From Pseudomonas eucalypticola (GTDB taxonomy: Bacteria; Pseudomonadota; Gammaproteobacteria; Pseudomonadales; Pseudomonadaceae): a DNA stretch of 64,000 bases. Each line of letters begins with the position of its first letter. The stretch's first letter is position 1. The notes beneath the pieces are model-generated. The model was not told the DNA's origin. It made no database searches and saw only the letters and a list, made by a program, of their open reading frames with translations. Position numbers and translations under genes: made by a program. Positions 56,047 to 64,000 of this stretch are shown here, piece after piece. Where the stretch lies: the NCBI RefSeq assembly GCF_013374995.1, contig NZ_CP056030.1:1892501-1956500 (forward strand), written 5' to 3'.

Positions 56047-57210
56047 CTAGAACCTCACCGCATCCACATCGATCAACAACAGCCGCTGGCCGTTGTCAAA
56101 AAACTGCCCTGCGGTCAGGCAGTACTGGTTGCTGGTGGCATCCCGGTAGGTATTGGACAGGATCAACCGGCGCTCGTCCCAGCCCTCGGCCAGCAAGTGG
56201 TAGAAGTATGGCCGCCAGGACCAGTTGTGCCCTACGTAGCTGGTGTCGGCATGCCAGGCATGCTGGCGCCATTCCATGTTGGGGGTCAGTTGGGTACCGT
56301 GGCGGTCGCACTGGTAGAAACGCAGCAGCCAGGGATAGGCGTCCAGTTTCGGCAGCTCACTCAACGGTGCGCCCGCCTGTGCCCAGGGGTGCAGGAGGGC
56401 CATCAGCTTGATCAACTGCTGACGCAGTTGCATCAGGCGCGCCCGCTCTTGAAGTTTTCCCTGCACGTAGCGCTCGCGCAACGCCGCGAAGCGCGAGACG
56501 AACGCATCGGTGGGGAAGAAGTCCGGTTCGGCACGCGCGAACAGGTAACCCTGCACATAACGTGAGCCGCATTCCAGGGCGAAGTTGAGCTCGGCTTCGG
56601 TTTCAACGCCCTCGGCGATGATCCAGCAGCCGGTCTTTTCCGCCATCTGCGCCAGTGCCTTGACCACCTCGCTGCTGGGGCCTCCGCGGGCGGCTGCCTG
56701 GAACAGGCGCATGTCGAGTTTGAGAATGTCGGGCTGCAGGGCCAATACGCGGTCAAGCTGCGAGTAACCGGCGCCGAAGTCATCGATGGCAATGCGCGCA
56801 CCGGCGTCTCGGTAGCGTTGCACCACTTCGGTCAACCGACGGCTGTCACCGCCCAGTTCAGTGATTTCGAAGACGATGCGCTGGGGCGCCACGCCATGAC
56901 GTTGCAGTTGACTGAGGCTGGGCAGTGGCTGGTTGTCGCGCAGCCGGCTGATCCAGCGCGGGGACATGTTCAGGCTCAGGAACCATTCAGGTGGCGCTTC
57001 GTGCAGGCGGCTCAGGGCATTGCCGCGGATCTGCCGGTCCAGGCGCCGCAAGGCGGCGGGCAGGGTGCGGGGGTCAGTGAACAGCGGTCCCACCGACTGC
57101 ACCTGGCCGTCGTCCTGGCGCAAGCGGCCCAAGGCCTCTACGCCGGCAATGCGGCCGGTGGCGGTGTCGATGAACGGTTGAAACCAGGCGAGCGGTAGCC
57201 CGTCGAACAC
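56047..57210 (-). CDS. EAL-domain c-di-GMP phosphodiesterase, YkuI type
   Basis: A 387-residue cytoplasmic protein. The N-terminal EAL domain (about 1-240) has VEALGRL (E25-A-L, ExLxR), the Asn of LSLNMSP, FEITE, the metal motif IDDFGAGYSQLD, a Lys in LKLDMRLF, EGVETEAE and QGYLFARAEP, so the catalytic set looks complete. The C-terminal 140 residues (WLLRFYQCDRHGTQL...WSWRPYFYHLLAEG) resemble the Cache/PAS-like sensor of Bacillus YkuI. There is no membrane segment. The stop codon TAG lies within the CTAG copy flanking the inserted element. Confidence 0.93.
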   Translation of the reverse strand: MFDGLPLAWFQPFIDTATGRIAGVEALGRLRQDDGQVQSVGPLFTDPRTLPAALRRLDRQIRGNALSRLHEAPPEWFLSLNMSPRWISRLRDNQPLPSLSQLQRHGVAPQRIVFEITELGGDSRRLTEVVQRYRDAGARIAIDDFGAGYSQLDRVLALQPDILKLDMRLFQAAARGGPSSEVVKALAQMAEKTGCWIIAEGVETEAELNFALECGSRYVQGYLFARAEPDFFPTDAFVSRFAALRERYVQGKLQERARLMQLRQQLIKLMALLHPWAQAGAPLSELPKLDAYPWLLRFYQCDRHGTQLTPNMEWRQHAWHADTSYVGHNWSWRPYFYHLLAEGWDERRLILSNTYRDATSNQYCLTAGQFFDNGQRLLLIDVDAVRF

Positions 57211-57310
57211 GGCGACTCCTCAGGTTATTGCAGGGCAAGACACAACCTGCCACCGGCTTGAGCCGGGGCAGGGCAGGTGTCGTTGCAAGAATGCAGCCAA
57301 ATAGTGGCGA

Positions 57311-57643
57311 TTAGCCTTTGCGCTGGAGCGCGAGTTTGATCACTGGCATCAGGCTGGTACCCAGACGTACCAGGCGGGTCAGGCCGCCGACCCCGTTGCT
57401 GCGGGCGCCTTTGCCCGTCAGAAAGCCCAACAGCACAACGCCGGCCAGGCCCCACAACGGTGCGTGCTTGATACCCAGCCCGTCTTGCACGGACTGGCCC
57501 ATGCCGCGCAGGCGGTTCAACGGGTTGATCAACTGCCCGGATTCGTGGCGAATCTCTTGGCGGTGCATTTCCATGCGCAGGCGAATCAAGGCCTTGCGCA
57601 TTTCGCGACGTGACTGGTTCTGTGGCAAGTTGGGGGCAGTCAT
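57311..57643 (-). CDS. Small membrane protein, YqjK-like position
   Basis: A 110-residue protein with a charged N-terminal helix (REMRKALIRLRMEMHRQEIRHE) and one hydrophobic helix (APLWGLAGVVLLGFLTG). It overlaps the YqjE-like gene by 4 bp (ATGA) and closes a three-gene unit equivalent in order to enterobacterial yqjD-yqjE-yqjK, although sequence similarity to YqjK is not clear. Function unknown. Confidence 0.75.
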   Translation of the reverse strand: MTAPNLPQNQSRREMRKALIRLRMEMHRQEIRHESGQLINPLNRLRGMGQSVQDGLGIKHAPLWGLAGVVLLGFLTGKGARSNGVGGLTRLVRLGTSLMPVIKLALQRKG

Positions 57644-58026
57644 GGCAGCAGGCGCTCCCGGTCGTTGGCCAGTTCTTCCAGGGTGCCGTGGAAGGGTGAC
57701 GACTCATCGAAAATGGCGGCCTTGAGGCGAAACGCGCAGAACAGGCCCGCCAGCAGGTAGAACACGCACAGGCCGATCATGCCTTGCATGCGGTAGTTAT
57801 CCCACAGCAGAATCAAGATAAGCCCGGACAGCGCCACCAGCGCCAGCAACGCGAACACCAGCGCCAGCCCGGCGAACAGCAGCAGGCTCAAGGTGCGCGA
57901 TTTCTGTTCCTGCAATTCAATGCCGAACAATTCCACGTGGCTATGAAGCAAGCCCAGCAGGGCAGCGCCCAAGCGCCGCGACGACGGCCCGGCGGCCGTC
58001 GATTTCGAGTCCATGTCCAAGGCCAT
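57640..58026 (-). CDS. Phage holin family protein (YqjE-like)
   Basis: A 128-residue inner-membrane protein with two helices (TLSLLLFAGLALVFALLALVAL and MIGLCVFYLLAGLFCAF) and a short hydrophilic loop between them. The family name comes from similarity to holins; with YqjD-like neighbours it is a chromosomal envelope protein, not a prophage gene. It starts 4 bp after the DUF883 gene and overlaps the next gene. Confidence 0.85.
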   Translation of the reverse strand: MALDMDSKSTAAGPSSRRLGAALLGLLHSHVELFGIELQEQKSRTLSLLLFAGLALVFALLALVALSGLILILLWDNYRMQGMIGLCVFYLLAGLFCAFRLKAAIFDESSPFHGTLEELANDRERLLP

Positions 58027-58030
58027 GGGC

Positions 58031-58345
58031 TTAGCGCCTTGTAGCCAGCAGGCCGATCAGAAAGCCCACGCCGGCTGCGATGCCGATCGCCTGCCAAGGG
58101 TTTTCCTGTACGTATTCCTCGGTCTTGGCCACGGCGGCCTCGCCCTTCAGGCGCAGCGACTGTTCGGTGGCCTTGAGGGTCTCGCGGGCGCGCAGCAGGC
58201 TGTCGTGGATCTGCTCACGCAGTTCATCGGCCTGGTCGCCGGCCAGGGTCTTGGTGTGGTCCAGCAGCTTTTCGGTGTCGCGCACCAACGTCTGAAAATC
58301 AGCCATCAGTACGTCTTGCGCAGTCTTTGCCGTGGTGCGGGCCAT
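58031..58345 (-). CDS. DUF883 family protein (ElaB/YqjD-like)
   Basis: A 104-residue protein: a long amphipathic coiled coil (about 10-75), then a C-terminal membrane anchor AIGIAAGVGFLIGLLATRR. ElaB/YqjD proteins sit in the inner membrane by this tail and bind stationary-phase ribosomes. I chose ATG 58345 because GGAG stands 6 bp upstream. First gene of the yqjDE-like operon. Confidence 0.9.
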   Translation of the reverse strand: MARTTAKTAQDVLMADFQTLVRDTEKLLDHTKTLAGDQADELREQIHDSLLRARETLKATEQSLRLKGEAAVAKTEEYVQENPWQAIGIAAGVGFLIGLLATRR

Positions 58346-58641
58346 GATGTTCTCCATTGTTGGCGTCTGGTGGTTCGAGTAGCGAGGCTTTCTGAAGGTT
58401 CCTTCATTGTTGCCTGGTACAGCTTTTGCTTTTCGTTGGTGCATGGCACCGGGGCTGTGCGCCGAATCGGCGCGTCAGTGCCTGAGCACTGTGCCAAACC
58501 TTAACCCAAACGAAATAACCCCGAGGAAAAATAACCCGGCTGGCGAGTAATGAATGCGTTGCCCGTTCCATATTGGTGCAATGGCTCATGAGTCGACCTG
58601 CTTTGGTGCTGTTTTTCCGGATTTTCAGGCCTGCCCTCTCG

Positions 58642-59850
58642 ATGGATAATCTGCAAAGCGCCGTGCAAACGCTGATCCACGGCTCCAATACCCTGTTCCT
58701 GCTGATGGGCGCCGTCATGGTGCTCGCCATGCACGCCGGCTTCGCGTTTCTGGAAGTCGGCACTGTGCGGCAGAAAAACCAGGTCAATGCCCTGTCCAAG
58801 ATCCTCAGCGACTTCGCCATCTCGACCTTGGCCTATTTCTTTATAGGCTATTGGATCGCCTATGGCGTGACGTTCATGGCGCCAGCCAGCGAACTGAGTG
58901 CCGACCACGGTTACGCACTGGTGAAGTTTTTCTTCCTGCTGACCTTTGCCGCGGCCATTCCGGCGATCATTTCCGGCGGCATCGCCGAGCGTGCCCGTTT
59001 CGTGCCGCAATTGTGCGCCACTACCCTGATCGTCGCCTTCATCTACCCATTCTTCGAAGGCATGGCCTGGAACGGCAACCTCGGCGTGCAGCCATGGCTG
59101 CTGGCGCATTTCGGCGCCACTTTCCATGACTTCGCCGGTTCCGTCGTGGTGCACGCCATGGGTGGCTGGCTGGCGCTGGCGGCCGTGTTGCTGCTGGGGC
59201 CGCGCCAGGGGCGCTACCGCGATGGGCGCCTGGTGGCGTTCGCGCCGTCCAACATTCCGTTCCTGGCGCTGGGTTCGTGGATTCTGATCGTCGGCTGGTT
59301 CGGCTTCAACGTCATGAGCGCGCAAAGCGTCGCGGGCCTCAGCGGCCTGGTGGCGATCAACTCGCTGATGGCCATGGTCGGCGGCACCATCGCGGCGCTG
59401 GTGGTGGGGCGCAATGACCCCGGCTTCCTGCACAACGGCCCGCTGGCCGGCCTGGTGGCGGTGTGCGCCGGTTCCGACCTGATGCACCCCATCGGCGCCC
59501 TGGCGACGGGCGCCATTGCGGGCGCGCTCTTCGTGGGTTGCTTTATCGCCGCCCAGGGTAAATGGAAGATCGACGATGTGCTGGGTGTATGGCCGCTGCA
59601 TGGCATCTGCGGCGTATGGGGCGGCGTGGCCTGCGGGATCTTTGGCCAGCAGGCCCTCGGTGGTATGGGTGGGGTGAGCTTGACCGTGCAACTGCTCGGT
59701 AGCCTGGCCGGCGTGCTGGTGGCCCTGGCGGGTGGCTTCGCCGTGTATGGGCTGCTCAAGGCAGTGTGCGGCATTCGCCTGAGCCAAGAGCAGGAGTACT
59801 ACGGTGCCGACCTGTCGCTGCACAAGATCGGCGCGGTCAACCACGACTGA
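58642..59850 (+). CDS. Ammonium transporter (Amt family)
   Basis: A 402-residue Amt/MEP/Rh-family channel with about eleven helices. Conserved stretches: FAFLEVGTVRQKNQVNALSK, FFEGMAWNGN, FAGSVVVHAMGGWLALAAVLLLGPR (first pore histidine) and LHGICGVWGGVACGIFG (second). It conducts ammonium into the cytoplasm. Start ATG 58642 (MDNLQSAVQTLIHG). No glnK lies beside it and no clear sigma-54 site was found upstream, so this is likely a second, less nitrogen-regulated Amt. Confidence 0.92.
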   Translation: MDNLQSAVQTLIHGSNTLFLLMGAVMVLAMHAGFAFLEVGTVRQKNQVNALSKILSDFAISTLAYFFIGYWIAYGVTFMAPASELSADHGYALVKFFFLLTFAAAIPAIISGGIAERARFVPQLCATTLIVAFIYPFFEGMAWNGNLGVQPWLLAHFGATFHDFAGSVVVHAMGGWLALAAVLLLGPRQGRYRDGRLVAFAPSNIPFLALGSWILIVGWFGFNVMSAQSVAGLSGLVAINSLMAMVGGTIAALVVGRNDPGFLHNGPLAGLVAVCAGSDLMHPIGALATGAIAGALFVGCFIAAQGKWKIDDVLGVWPLHGICGVWGGVACGIFGQQALGGMGGVSLTVQLLGSLAGVLVALAGGFAVYGLLKAVCGIRLSQEQEYYGADLSLHKIGAVNHD

Positions 59851-60001
59851 CCGACAGCCTGCTGACGCCGCGAAACCGGCGCTGGCAGGCCCGGAGCAGA
59901 CCGTTTGAAGGGTGTTCCCAGCGAGGCGTATTCGTCATAGCATGGTGGCAACTAGCCGCAAGTCAGCCTGCGCAGGACGCCGCCATCCGATGGGGACACA
60001 T

Positions 60002-61096
60002 ATGGAACGCCTGTATTCGCTTCAGGGCATGAGGGGCGTCGCCGTGGTCGGCGTCGTGCTGTTTCACATGGCCTCGGTGGAGGCCAAGTACAGCGGTGGC
60101 GACCTATTGCTGCCATCGCTGGTGGACTTCTTCCAGCTGGGCGTCGACCTGTTCTTTGTCATCAGCGGTTTCGTGATGGTCATCGTCACCCGCGGCCGCC
60201 ATCAGGACTGGGTACAGGGCCAGCGGTTCGTGTACCACCGCCTGGCGCGTATCTACCCCAACTACTGGCTCTATTACGCCATTACTCTGGCCATCTACCT
60301 GGCGGCGCCGGGCATGGTCAATTCCGCCCACGGCGGCTCCAACCTGGGCATGTCGTTCCTGTTGTTGCCCAGTGACAAAGTACTGCTGGTGATGGTGGCC
60401 TGGTCACTGGTGTTCGAGTTGTGGTTTTACCTGGTGTTTGCCGGCCTGCTGTTCCTGCGCGAACGCTGGCTGACCGTTTGCCTGGCCGCCTGGGCGCTGC
60501 TGCTGGTGGGCTTCAATCTGGTGGCGCAGTGGCAGGATTATTCCCAGGCGGTCAAGATCATGCTGCACCCCTACGCGCTGGAGTTCATCGCCGGGTGCGC
60601 CATCGCCCGCTATTTCTATTCCCCCCGCAGTGCGTCGCTTGCCACTCGCCATGTGTGGGCCATGTTGCTCGTGTCGGTACTGGTTGGCATGCCGTTGATT
60701 GCCGCCCTGGGCCTGTACCGCACCGAAGGCCTGTCGCGCATGCTGCTGGTAGCCGCTGTATTCAGTGGCCTGACGCTGTCGCTGGTCTTGCTGGAGCGTC
60801 GTGGCCAGTTGTCGGTGCCTCGCTGGTTGGCCCACATCGGCGACATGTCCTACACCGTGTACTTGTCGCATCTGCTGGTGCTGGGGGTGATGGGCCAGCT
60901 CTGGCGCCTGGTAGGCGCGCGTCCCGACAGCCTCTGGGACAACGCCGCGTTTGTCGTGCTGATGCTGGCGGCGACCTTGTGTTATGGCTGGGTAGCCTAC
61001 CGTTTGATCGAGAAACCCCTGCTCGACCGTGCCACGGCCTGGGGCAACCGGCGATTCCACAAGGCGGTGGCGCGCAAAGTGTACGATGCAGCGTAA
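60002..61096 (+). CDS. Acyltransferase 3 family membrane protein (OafA-like)
   Basis: A 364-residue integral membrane protein with about ten helices. The N-terminal motif SLQGMRGVAVVGVVLFHM (R and H essential in the family), the segment DLFFVISGFVMV and YHRLARIYPNYWLYY identify acyltransferase family 3, which O-acetylates or O-acylates cell-surface sugars. There is no SGNH domain. Start ATG 60002 follows a GGGGAC sequence. No polysaccharide gene cluster is nearby to tell the acceptor. Confidence 0.9.
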   Translation: MERLYSLQGMRGVAVVGVVLFHMASVEAKYSGGDLLLPSLVDFFQLGVDLFFVISGFVMVIVTRGRHQDWVQGQRFVYHRLARIYPNYWLYYAITLAIYLAAPGMVNSAHGGSNLGMSFLLLPSDKVLLVMVAWSLVFELWFYLVFAGLLFLRERWLTVCLAAWALLLVGFNLVAQWQDYSQAVKIMLHPYALEFIAGCAIARYFYSPRSASLATRHVWAMLLVSVLVGMPLIAALGLYRTEGLSRMLLVAAVFSGLTLSLVLLERRGQLSVPRWLAHIGDMSYTVYLSHLLVLGVMGQLWRLVGARPDSLWDNAAFVVLMLAATLCYGWVAYRLIEKPLLDRATAWGNRRFHKAVARKVYDAA

Positions 61097-61162
61097 GCGC
61101 ATGGCACTGGCTCGGCCGGGGGCTTAAAATGGCGGTCCATCACCTTCCGCCGGTGTGCCGCC

Positions 61163-61399
61163 ATGACACCTGAATGCCAACTGTTCGGAACCCTGGGTTG
61201 CCACCTGTGCGAGTTGGCCGAGGCCGAACTCATGCCGCTGGTCGGTCACGGGCTGCAGGTGGAACTGCTCGACATCGCCGACGACGCCTCGCTGTACGAC
61301 AGCTATTGCCTCCATATCCCGGTATTGCGTCGCATCGATACCGGCGCCGAGCTGGCGTGGCCCTTCGACACCGAACAGGTGGTTGCCTTCCTGCGCTGA
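61163..61399 (+). CDS. Glutaredoxin-family small protein
   Basis: A 78-residue glutaredoxin-like protein (NrdH/DUF836 group). The active site is TLGCHLCELAE (CHLC), followed by VELLDIADDASLYDSY and the cis-proline IPVLRR. Likely cytoplasmic thiol-disulfide chemistry; partner unknown. The reading frame is compact and matches the family across its length. Confidence 0.87.
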   Translation: MTPECQLFGTLGCHLCELAEAELMPLVGHGLQVELLDIADDASLYDSYCLHIPVLRRIDTGAELAWPFDTEQVVAFLR

Positions 61400-61513
61400 C
61401 ACCTTGGCAACGGTTCCCGCTGCCCCTGGCGGCTGCTCCATTGAACACTGCGTGCGCACCTCCGTGATGGGGGCTGCCGGCCCCGGGCCGATACGCTGTC
61501 AAGGAGCGACACG

Positions 61514-61945
61514 ATGAACCTCAGCGAACACTTCACCCTGCAGGAGCTGACCCTGTCCCCTAGCGCCGCGAAGGCGGGCATCGACAACACCCCGGACGCG
61601 ACCGTCATCGCCAACCTCGTGCGCCTGTGCCAGACCCTCGAAGGGGTGAGGGCCCTGGTGGGCGCCCCGGTGATGATCAGCAGCGGCTACCGATGCCCGG
61701 CGCTTAATGAATGGATCGGCGGCGCCCCCAACAGCGCCCATGTCCTGGGGCTGGCCGCGGACTTCACGGTGTCGGGGCTGACGCCGCGCCAGACCGTCGA
61801 GTTGCTGGACGAAAGTGGCCTGGTGTTCGATCAATTGATCCTCGAATTCGACCGCTGGGTTCACTTGGGCTTGAGCGAAAACAAGCCCCGGCGCCAGGTG
61901 CTGACGCTGCGCAAGGGCGGCGGTTACCTGCCCGGTATCGTATGA
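61514..61945 (+). CDS. Peptidase M15-type D-Ala-D-Ala carboxypeptidase-like protein
   Basis: A 143-residue protein of the Peptidase_M15_3 group, cytoplasmic by sequence (no signal peptide). Zinc ligands are expected in SAHVLGLAADF (His and Asp) and RWVHLGLSE (His); ISSGYRCPALNEWIGG is the conserved lead-in. Phages use this fold as endolysins, and chromosomal copies exist alone. No other phage gene is adjacent. Confidence 0.88.
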   Translation: MNLSEHFTLQELTLSPSAAKAGIDNTPDATVIANLVRLCQTLEGVRALVGAPVMISSGYRCPALNEWIGGAPNSAHVLGLAADFTVSGLTPRQTVELLDESGLVFDQLILEFDRWVHLGLSENKPRRQVLTLRKGGGYLPGIV

Positions 61946-62003
61946 GGCGCCCAGGCACCGCCGATCATTGTGCGATTGACGGCGGGGCGGGCAGCACCTT
62001 AAG

Positions 62004-62019
62004 CTGTATAAAGATACAG
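62004..62019. promoter_or_regulatory. LexA (SOS) box
   Basis: CTGTATAAAGATACAG fits CTGT-N8-ACAG with an AT-rich middle, the LexA consensus of Gammaproteobacteria. It stands 70 bp upstream of the GTG start of the small gene at 62089, with no other gene between. Confidence 0.75.
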
Positions 62020-62088
62020 TATTGCGCAAGTGCGAGGTACCTCGGTACCCATGCCTGCCTTGCGCGCCGAAGCCAGAGGATTGCCCGC

Positions 62089-62403
62089 GTGGTCAACGTC
62101 GAACAACTGAAATACAGCGTCAACCGCATGAACCCCGACGTGGTCAGCGAAGCGGTACTTGAGCTGCGCCTGGATGGCCTGGTGACCGAGGGCAAGACCC
62201 CGTTCAACAAGCTGCATTTCAACACCTGTTTCGCCGAAATCGAAGCCCTGTTCCAGCGTGCTGGCTACCATCGCCCGTTGGATGTGGTCGGCTACGAGGG
62301 CTTGCTTTACGCCTTGTACGACCCCACCCGCTGGGAGGCCGTCCAGGTGCTGCGCTGGCTCAAGGAGTTCACCGATGCGGCGCGTGTGGCCCAGGCCCGA
62401 TGA
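62089..62403 (+). CDS. Small hypothetical protein under a LexA box
   Basis: A 104-residue acidic protein starting VNVEQLKYSVNRMNPDVVSE. It is predicted mostly helical, without cysteine clusters, a nuclease motif or a membrane segment. I chose GTG 62089 because AGAGGA lies 8 bp upstream. The LexA box just upstream suggests DNA-damage induction. I do not recognise a named family. It is the only gene between the M15 peptidase and the pseudouridine synthase. Confidence 0.72.
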   Translation: MVNVEQLKYSVNRMNPDVVSEAVLELRLDGLVTEGKTPFNKLHFNTCFAEIEALFQRAGYHRPLDVVGYEGLLYALYDPTRWEAVQVLRWLKEFTDAARVAQAR

Positions 62404-62458
62404 CAGCGGGCGGGGGCTTGGGGGATAATACCAGGCTGCCTTGACCTCAGAGCCCGCC

Positions 62459-63352
62459 ATGCCCGACGCCCCGTTCAACCCCGCCCACCATCAGGCCAGT
62501 ACGCTCAGCCTGCCATCCGGTACGTGGGCCACGGTGCTCGATTGCCTGTGTGACCACTTCAAGGCCATCGACCGTGCCCAGTGGCTCGACCGTATCGCCC
62601 GCGGCCGTGTGCTGGACGCCCAGGGAAAGCCCATTGACGTCGACCTGCCCTACAAACAGGGGCTGCGCATTCACTACTTCCGCGAAGTGGCCAATGAACG
62701 GCCCATCGCGGCACAGGAAAGCATCCTGCACGTCGACGAACACCTGGTGGTCGCGGACAAACCCCACTTCCTGCCGGTGACGCCTACCGGCGAGTACGTG
62801 GAGCACACCTTGCTGCGCCGCCTGATTCGACGCCTGGGCAACCCGCATTTGGTACCCCTGCACCGTATCGACCGCCATACTGCCGGGTTGGTACTGTTTT
62901 CCGCCAACCCGGCCAGCCGCTCGGCGTACCAGGCGCTGTTTCCCAACCGCCAGATCGACAAATGCTACGAGGCCATTGCCCCTGCGTTGCCGCACCTGAC
63001 ATTTCCCCTGGTGCACACCAGCCGCATGGTCCATGGCGAACCTTTCTTCCGCATGCAGGAAGTGGCGGGGGTCATCAACAGTGAAACCCGCGTGGAAGTG
63101 GCGCAGAAGATGGGCGACCTGTGGCGGTATCGGCTGTACCCCATCACCGGCAAGACCCACCAGTTGCGGGTGCACATGACTGCGTTGGGGGCCAGCCTGT
63201 GCAACGACCCGTTCTATCCCGAGGTTTGCGCCCAGGGGGAGGAAGATGACTACACCAAGCCACTCAAGTTGCTAGCCAAACGCCTGGCGTTCAACGACCC
63301 CTTGACTGGTGAGCCGCGCTTTTTCGAAAGCCGCTTGACCCTCGACGGTTGA
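62459..63352 (+). CDS. RluA-family pseudouridine synthase
   Basis: A 297-residue RluA-type enzyme. The catalytic motif is PLHRIDRHTAGLVLFS (HRxD, with the nucleophilic Asp), and the C-terminal part has TGKTHQLRVHMTALG, the RNA-binding signature. The N-terminal domain is longer than in minimal RluA members. Which rRNA or tRNA uridine it modifies cannot be told. Start ATG 62459 (MPDAPFNPAHH). Confidence 0.92.
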   Translation: MPDAPFNPAHHQASTLSLPSGTWATVLDCLCDHFKAIDRAQWLDRIARGRVLDAQGKPIDVDLPYKQGLRIHYFREVANERPIAAQESILHVDEHLVVADKPHFLPVTPTGEYVEHTLLRRLIRRLGNPHLVPLHRIDRHTAGLVLFSANPASRSAYQALFPNRQIDKCYEAIAPALPHLTFPLVHTSRMVHGEPFFRMQEVAGVINSETRVEVAQKMGDLWRYRLYPITGKTHQLRVHMTALGASLCNDPFYPEVCAQGEEDDYTKPLKLLAKRLAFNDPLTGEPRFFESRLTLDG

Positions 63353-63479
63353 TGCACCAGAAGCGCTCACATTTTCCAGTGATATGGTTATGCAATAACG
63401 ATATTTAAACTTCGGTTCTTATGCCTATAGAGTTTCGACATCACTGTCTCGTACTCAATAGCCAGAGCCGGAGCCCCGC

Positions 63480-64000
63480 ATGTCCGCCTTATCGTTCGCC
63501 CCCCTGCCTTCCCAGACCTTCGAAGTTCGCCCGCTGCAAGGCCTGGTGGGCGCCGAGATCGTCGGTCTGGACCTGAGCCGTCCGCTCAACGATGAAGATT
63601 TTGCCCGCATTCACCGTGCGCACCTGGATTACCACCTGGTGGTGTTCCGCGACCAGCACATTACCCCGCAGCAACAGATCGACTTCAGCCGCCGTTTTGG
63701 CGTGCTGCAGATCCATGTGCTCAAGCAATTCCTGCTGGCCGGCCACCCGGAAATCCTGATCGTCTCCAACATCGTCGAGAACGGCCAGCCGGTCGGGCTG
63801 GGTGACGCTGGCAAGTATTGGCATTCGGACCTTTCCTATAAGGAACTGCCAAGCCTGGGTTCGATGCTCTACGCCCAGGAACTGCCCAGCGAAGGTGGAG
63901 ACACCCTGTTTGCCGACATGCACCGCGCCTGGGACACGCTGCCGCAGCACCTGCAGGACGCCGTGGAAGGCAAACTGGCGGTGCATTCCTACACCGCTCG
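63480..64000 (+). CDS. TauD/TfdA-family Fe(II)/2-oxoglutarate dioxygenase (partial, 3' end missing)
   Basis: The first 173 codons of a TauD/TfdA-type dioxygenase; the window ends inside the gene. The metal-binding HxD is visible in KYWHSDLSYK, and the family N-terminus GAEIVGLDLSRPL is present. Such enzymes hydroxylate sulfonates, aryloxyacids or other carboxylates; without the C-terminal half or neighbours the substrate is undecided. ATG 63480 begins MSALSFAPLPSQ. Confidence 0.88.
   Translation, partial: MSALSFAPLPSQTFEVRPLQGLVGAEIVGLDLSRPLNDEDFARIHRAHLDYHLVVFRDQHITPQQQIDFSRRFGVLQIHVLKQFLLAGHPEILIVSNIVENGQPVGLGDAGKYWHSDLSYKELPSLGSMLYAQELPSEGGDTLFADMHRAWDTLPQHLQDAVEGKLAVHSYTA

Noticed and set aside
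58501..58641. Sigma-54 promoter for the ammonium transporter
   Set aside because: No sequence has GG and GC elements at the required 10-bp spacing upstream of the start.
57311..61945. Prophage remnant suggested by a 'phage holin family' gene and an M15 endolysin-like gene
   Set aside because: The holin-family gene belongs to a YqjD/YqjE-type operon, the M15 gene stands alone, and ammonium transporter and acyltransferase genes lie between them. No structural or integration genes are present.

Overview
The window is chromosomal DNA from a Pseudomonas, probably of the P. putida/P. fluorescens lineage; I cannot name the species. The evidence is the gene content and order: fabAB, the greB/ABC exporter/tesA/L,D-transpeptidase/oprI block, the cysB/cysH/pabB block, and ppsR/ppsA followed by rraA/cmaX/crfX/cmpX/sigX/oprF. 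High-GC coding sequence and REP/REPIN repeats agree. I see no rRNA, tRNA, prophage, integrase or CRISPR array. Almost every gene is intact; the first and last are cut by the window edges.

Layout. 1-9.4 kb: an OsmC-pirin pair, the fabAB unsaturated fatty acid operon, a hybrid histidine kinase, gpsA-DUF4389-sixA, a hotdog thioesterase and a solitary PI-PLC-like gene. 9.4-18.9 kb: greB, an FtsX-type ABC export system divergent from tesA, an L,D-transpeptidase facing oprI (the lipoprotein such enzymes anchor), a GNAT protein, a DAHP synthase, and a divergent PilZ/thioredoxin-like pair. 19-28 kb: a universal stress protein, cysB and cysH (sulfate assimilation), pabB (folate), a three-gene retropepsin-like protease/7TM/RimK-like ligase operon, and an orphan prpD. 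27.7-37 kb: ppsR and ppsA (gluconeogenesis and its control), an esterase, rraA, and the envelope-stress block cmaX-crfX-cmpX-sigX-oprF. 37-46.7 kb: pyrD, rmf, rlmKL, a CHASE-PAS-GGDEF cyclase, a tandem array of seven REPIN-like units, dacB and yggL. 46.7-57.2 kb: signalling genes comprising an HD-GYP protein, a BvgAS/EvgAS-like phosphorelay, dgt, a small palindromic element flanked by CTAG, and an EAL protein of YkuI type. 57.3-64 kb: a YqjD/YqjE-like envelope operon, an ammonium transporter, an acyltransferase, a small glutaredoxin, an M15-type peptidase, a small gene behind a LexA box, an RluA-family pseudouridine synthase and the start of a TauD-family dioxygenase.

Functional threads. Several genes concern the envelope: fabAB, tesA, the L,D-transpeptidase with OprI, OprF with SigX and CmpX, DacB, and the YqjDE-like operon. 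The window also carries all c-di-GMP module types (GGDEF, EAL, HD-GYP and PilZ) plus two hybrid kinases. The most noteworthy non-core features are the nested REPIN array, BvgA/EvgA-like operator motifs upstream of the BvgAS-like locus, the LexA box, the CTAG-flanked element ending at the EAL stop codon, the isolated PI-PLC with a perfect palindrome upstream, and a terminator without a gene between rmf and rlmKL.
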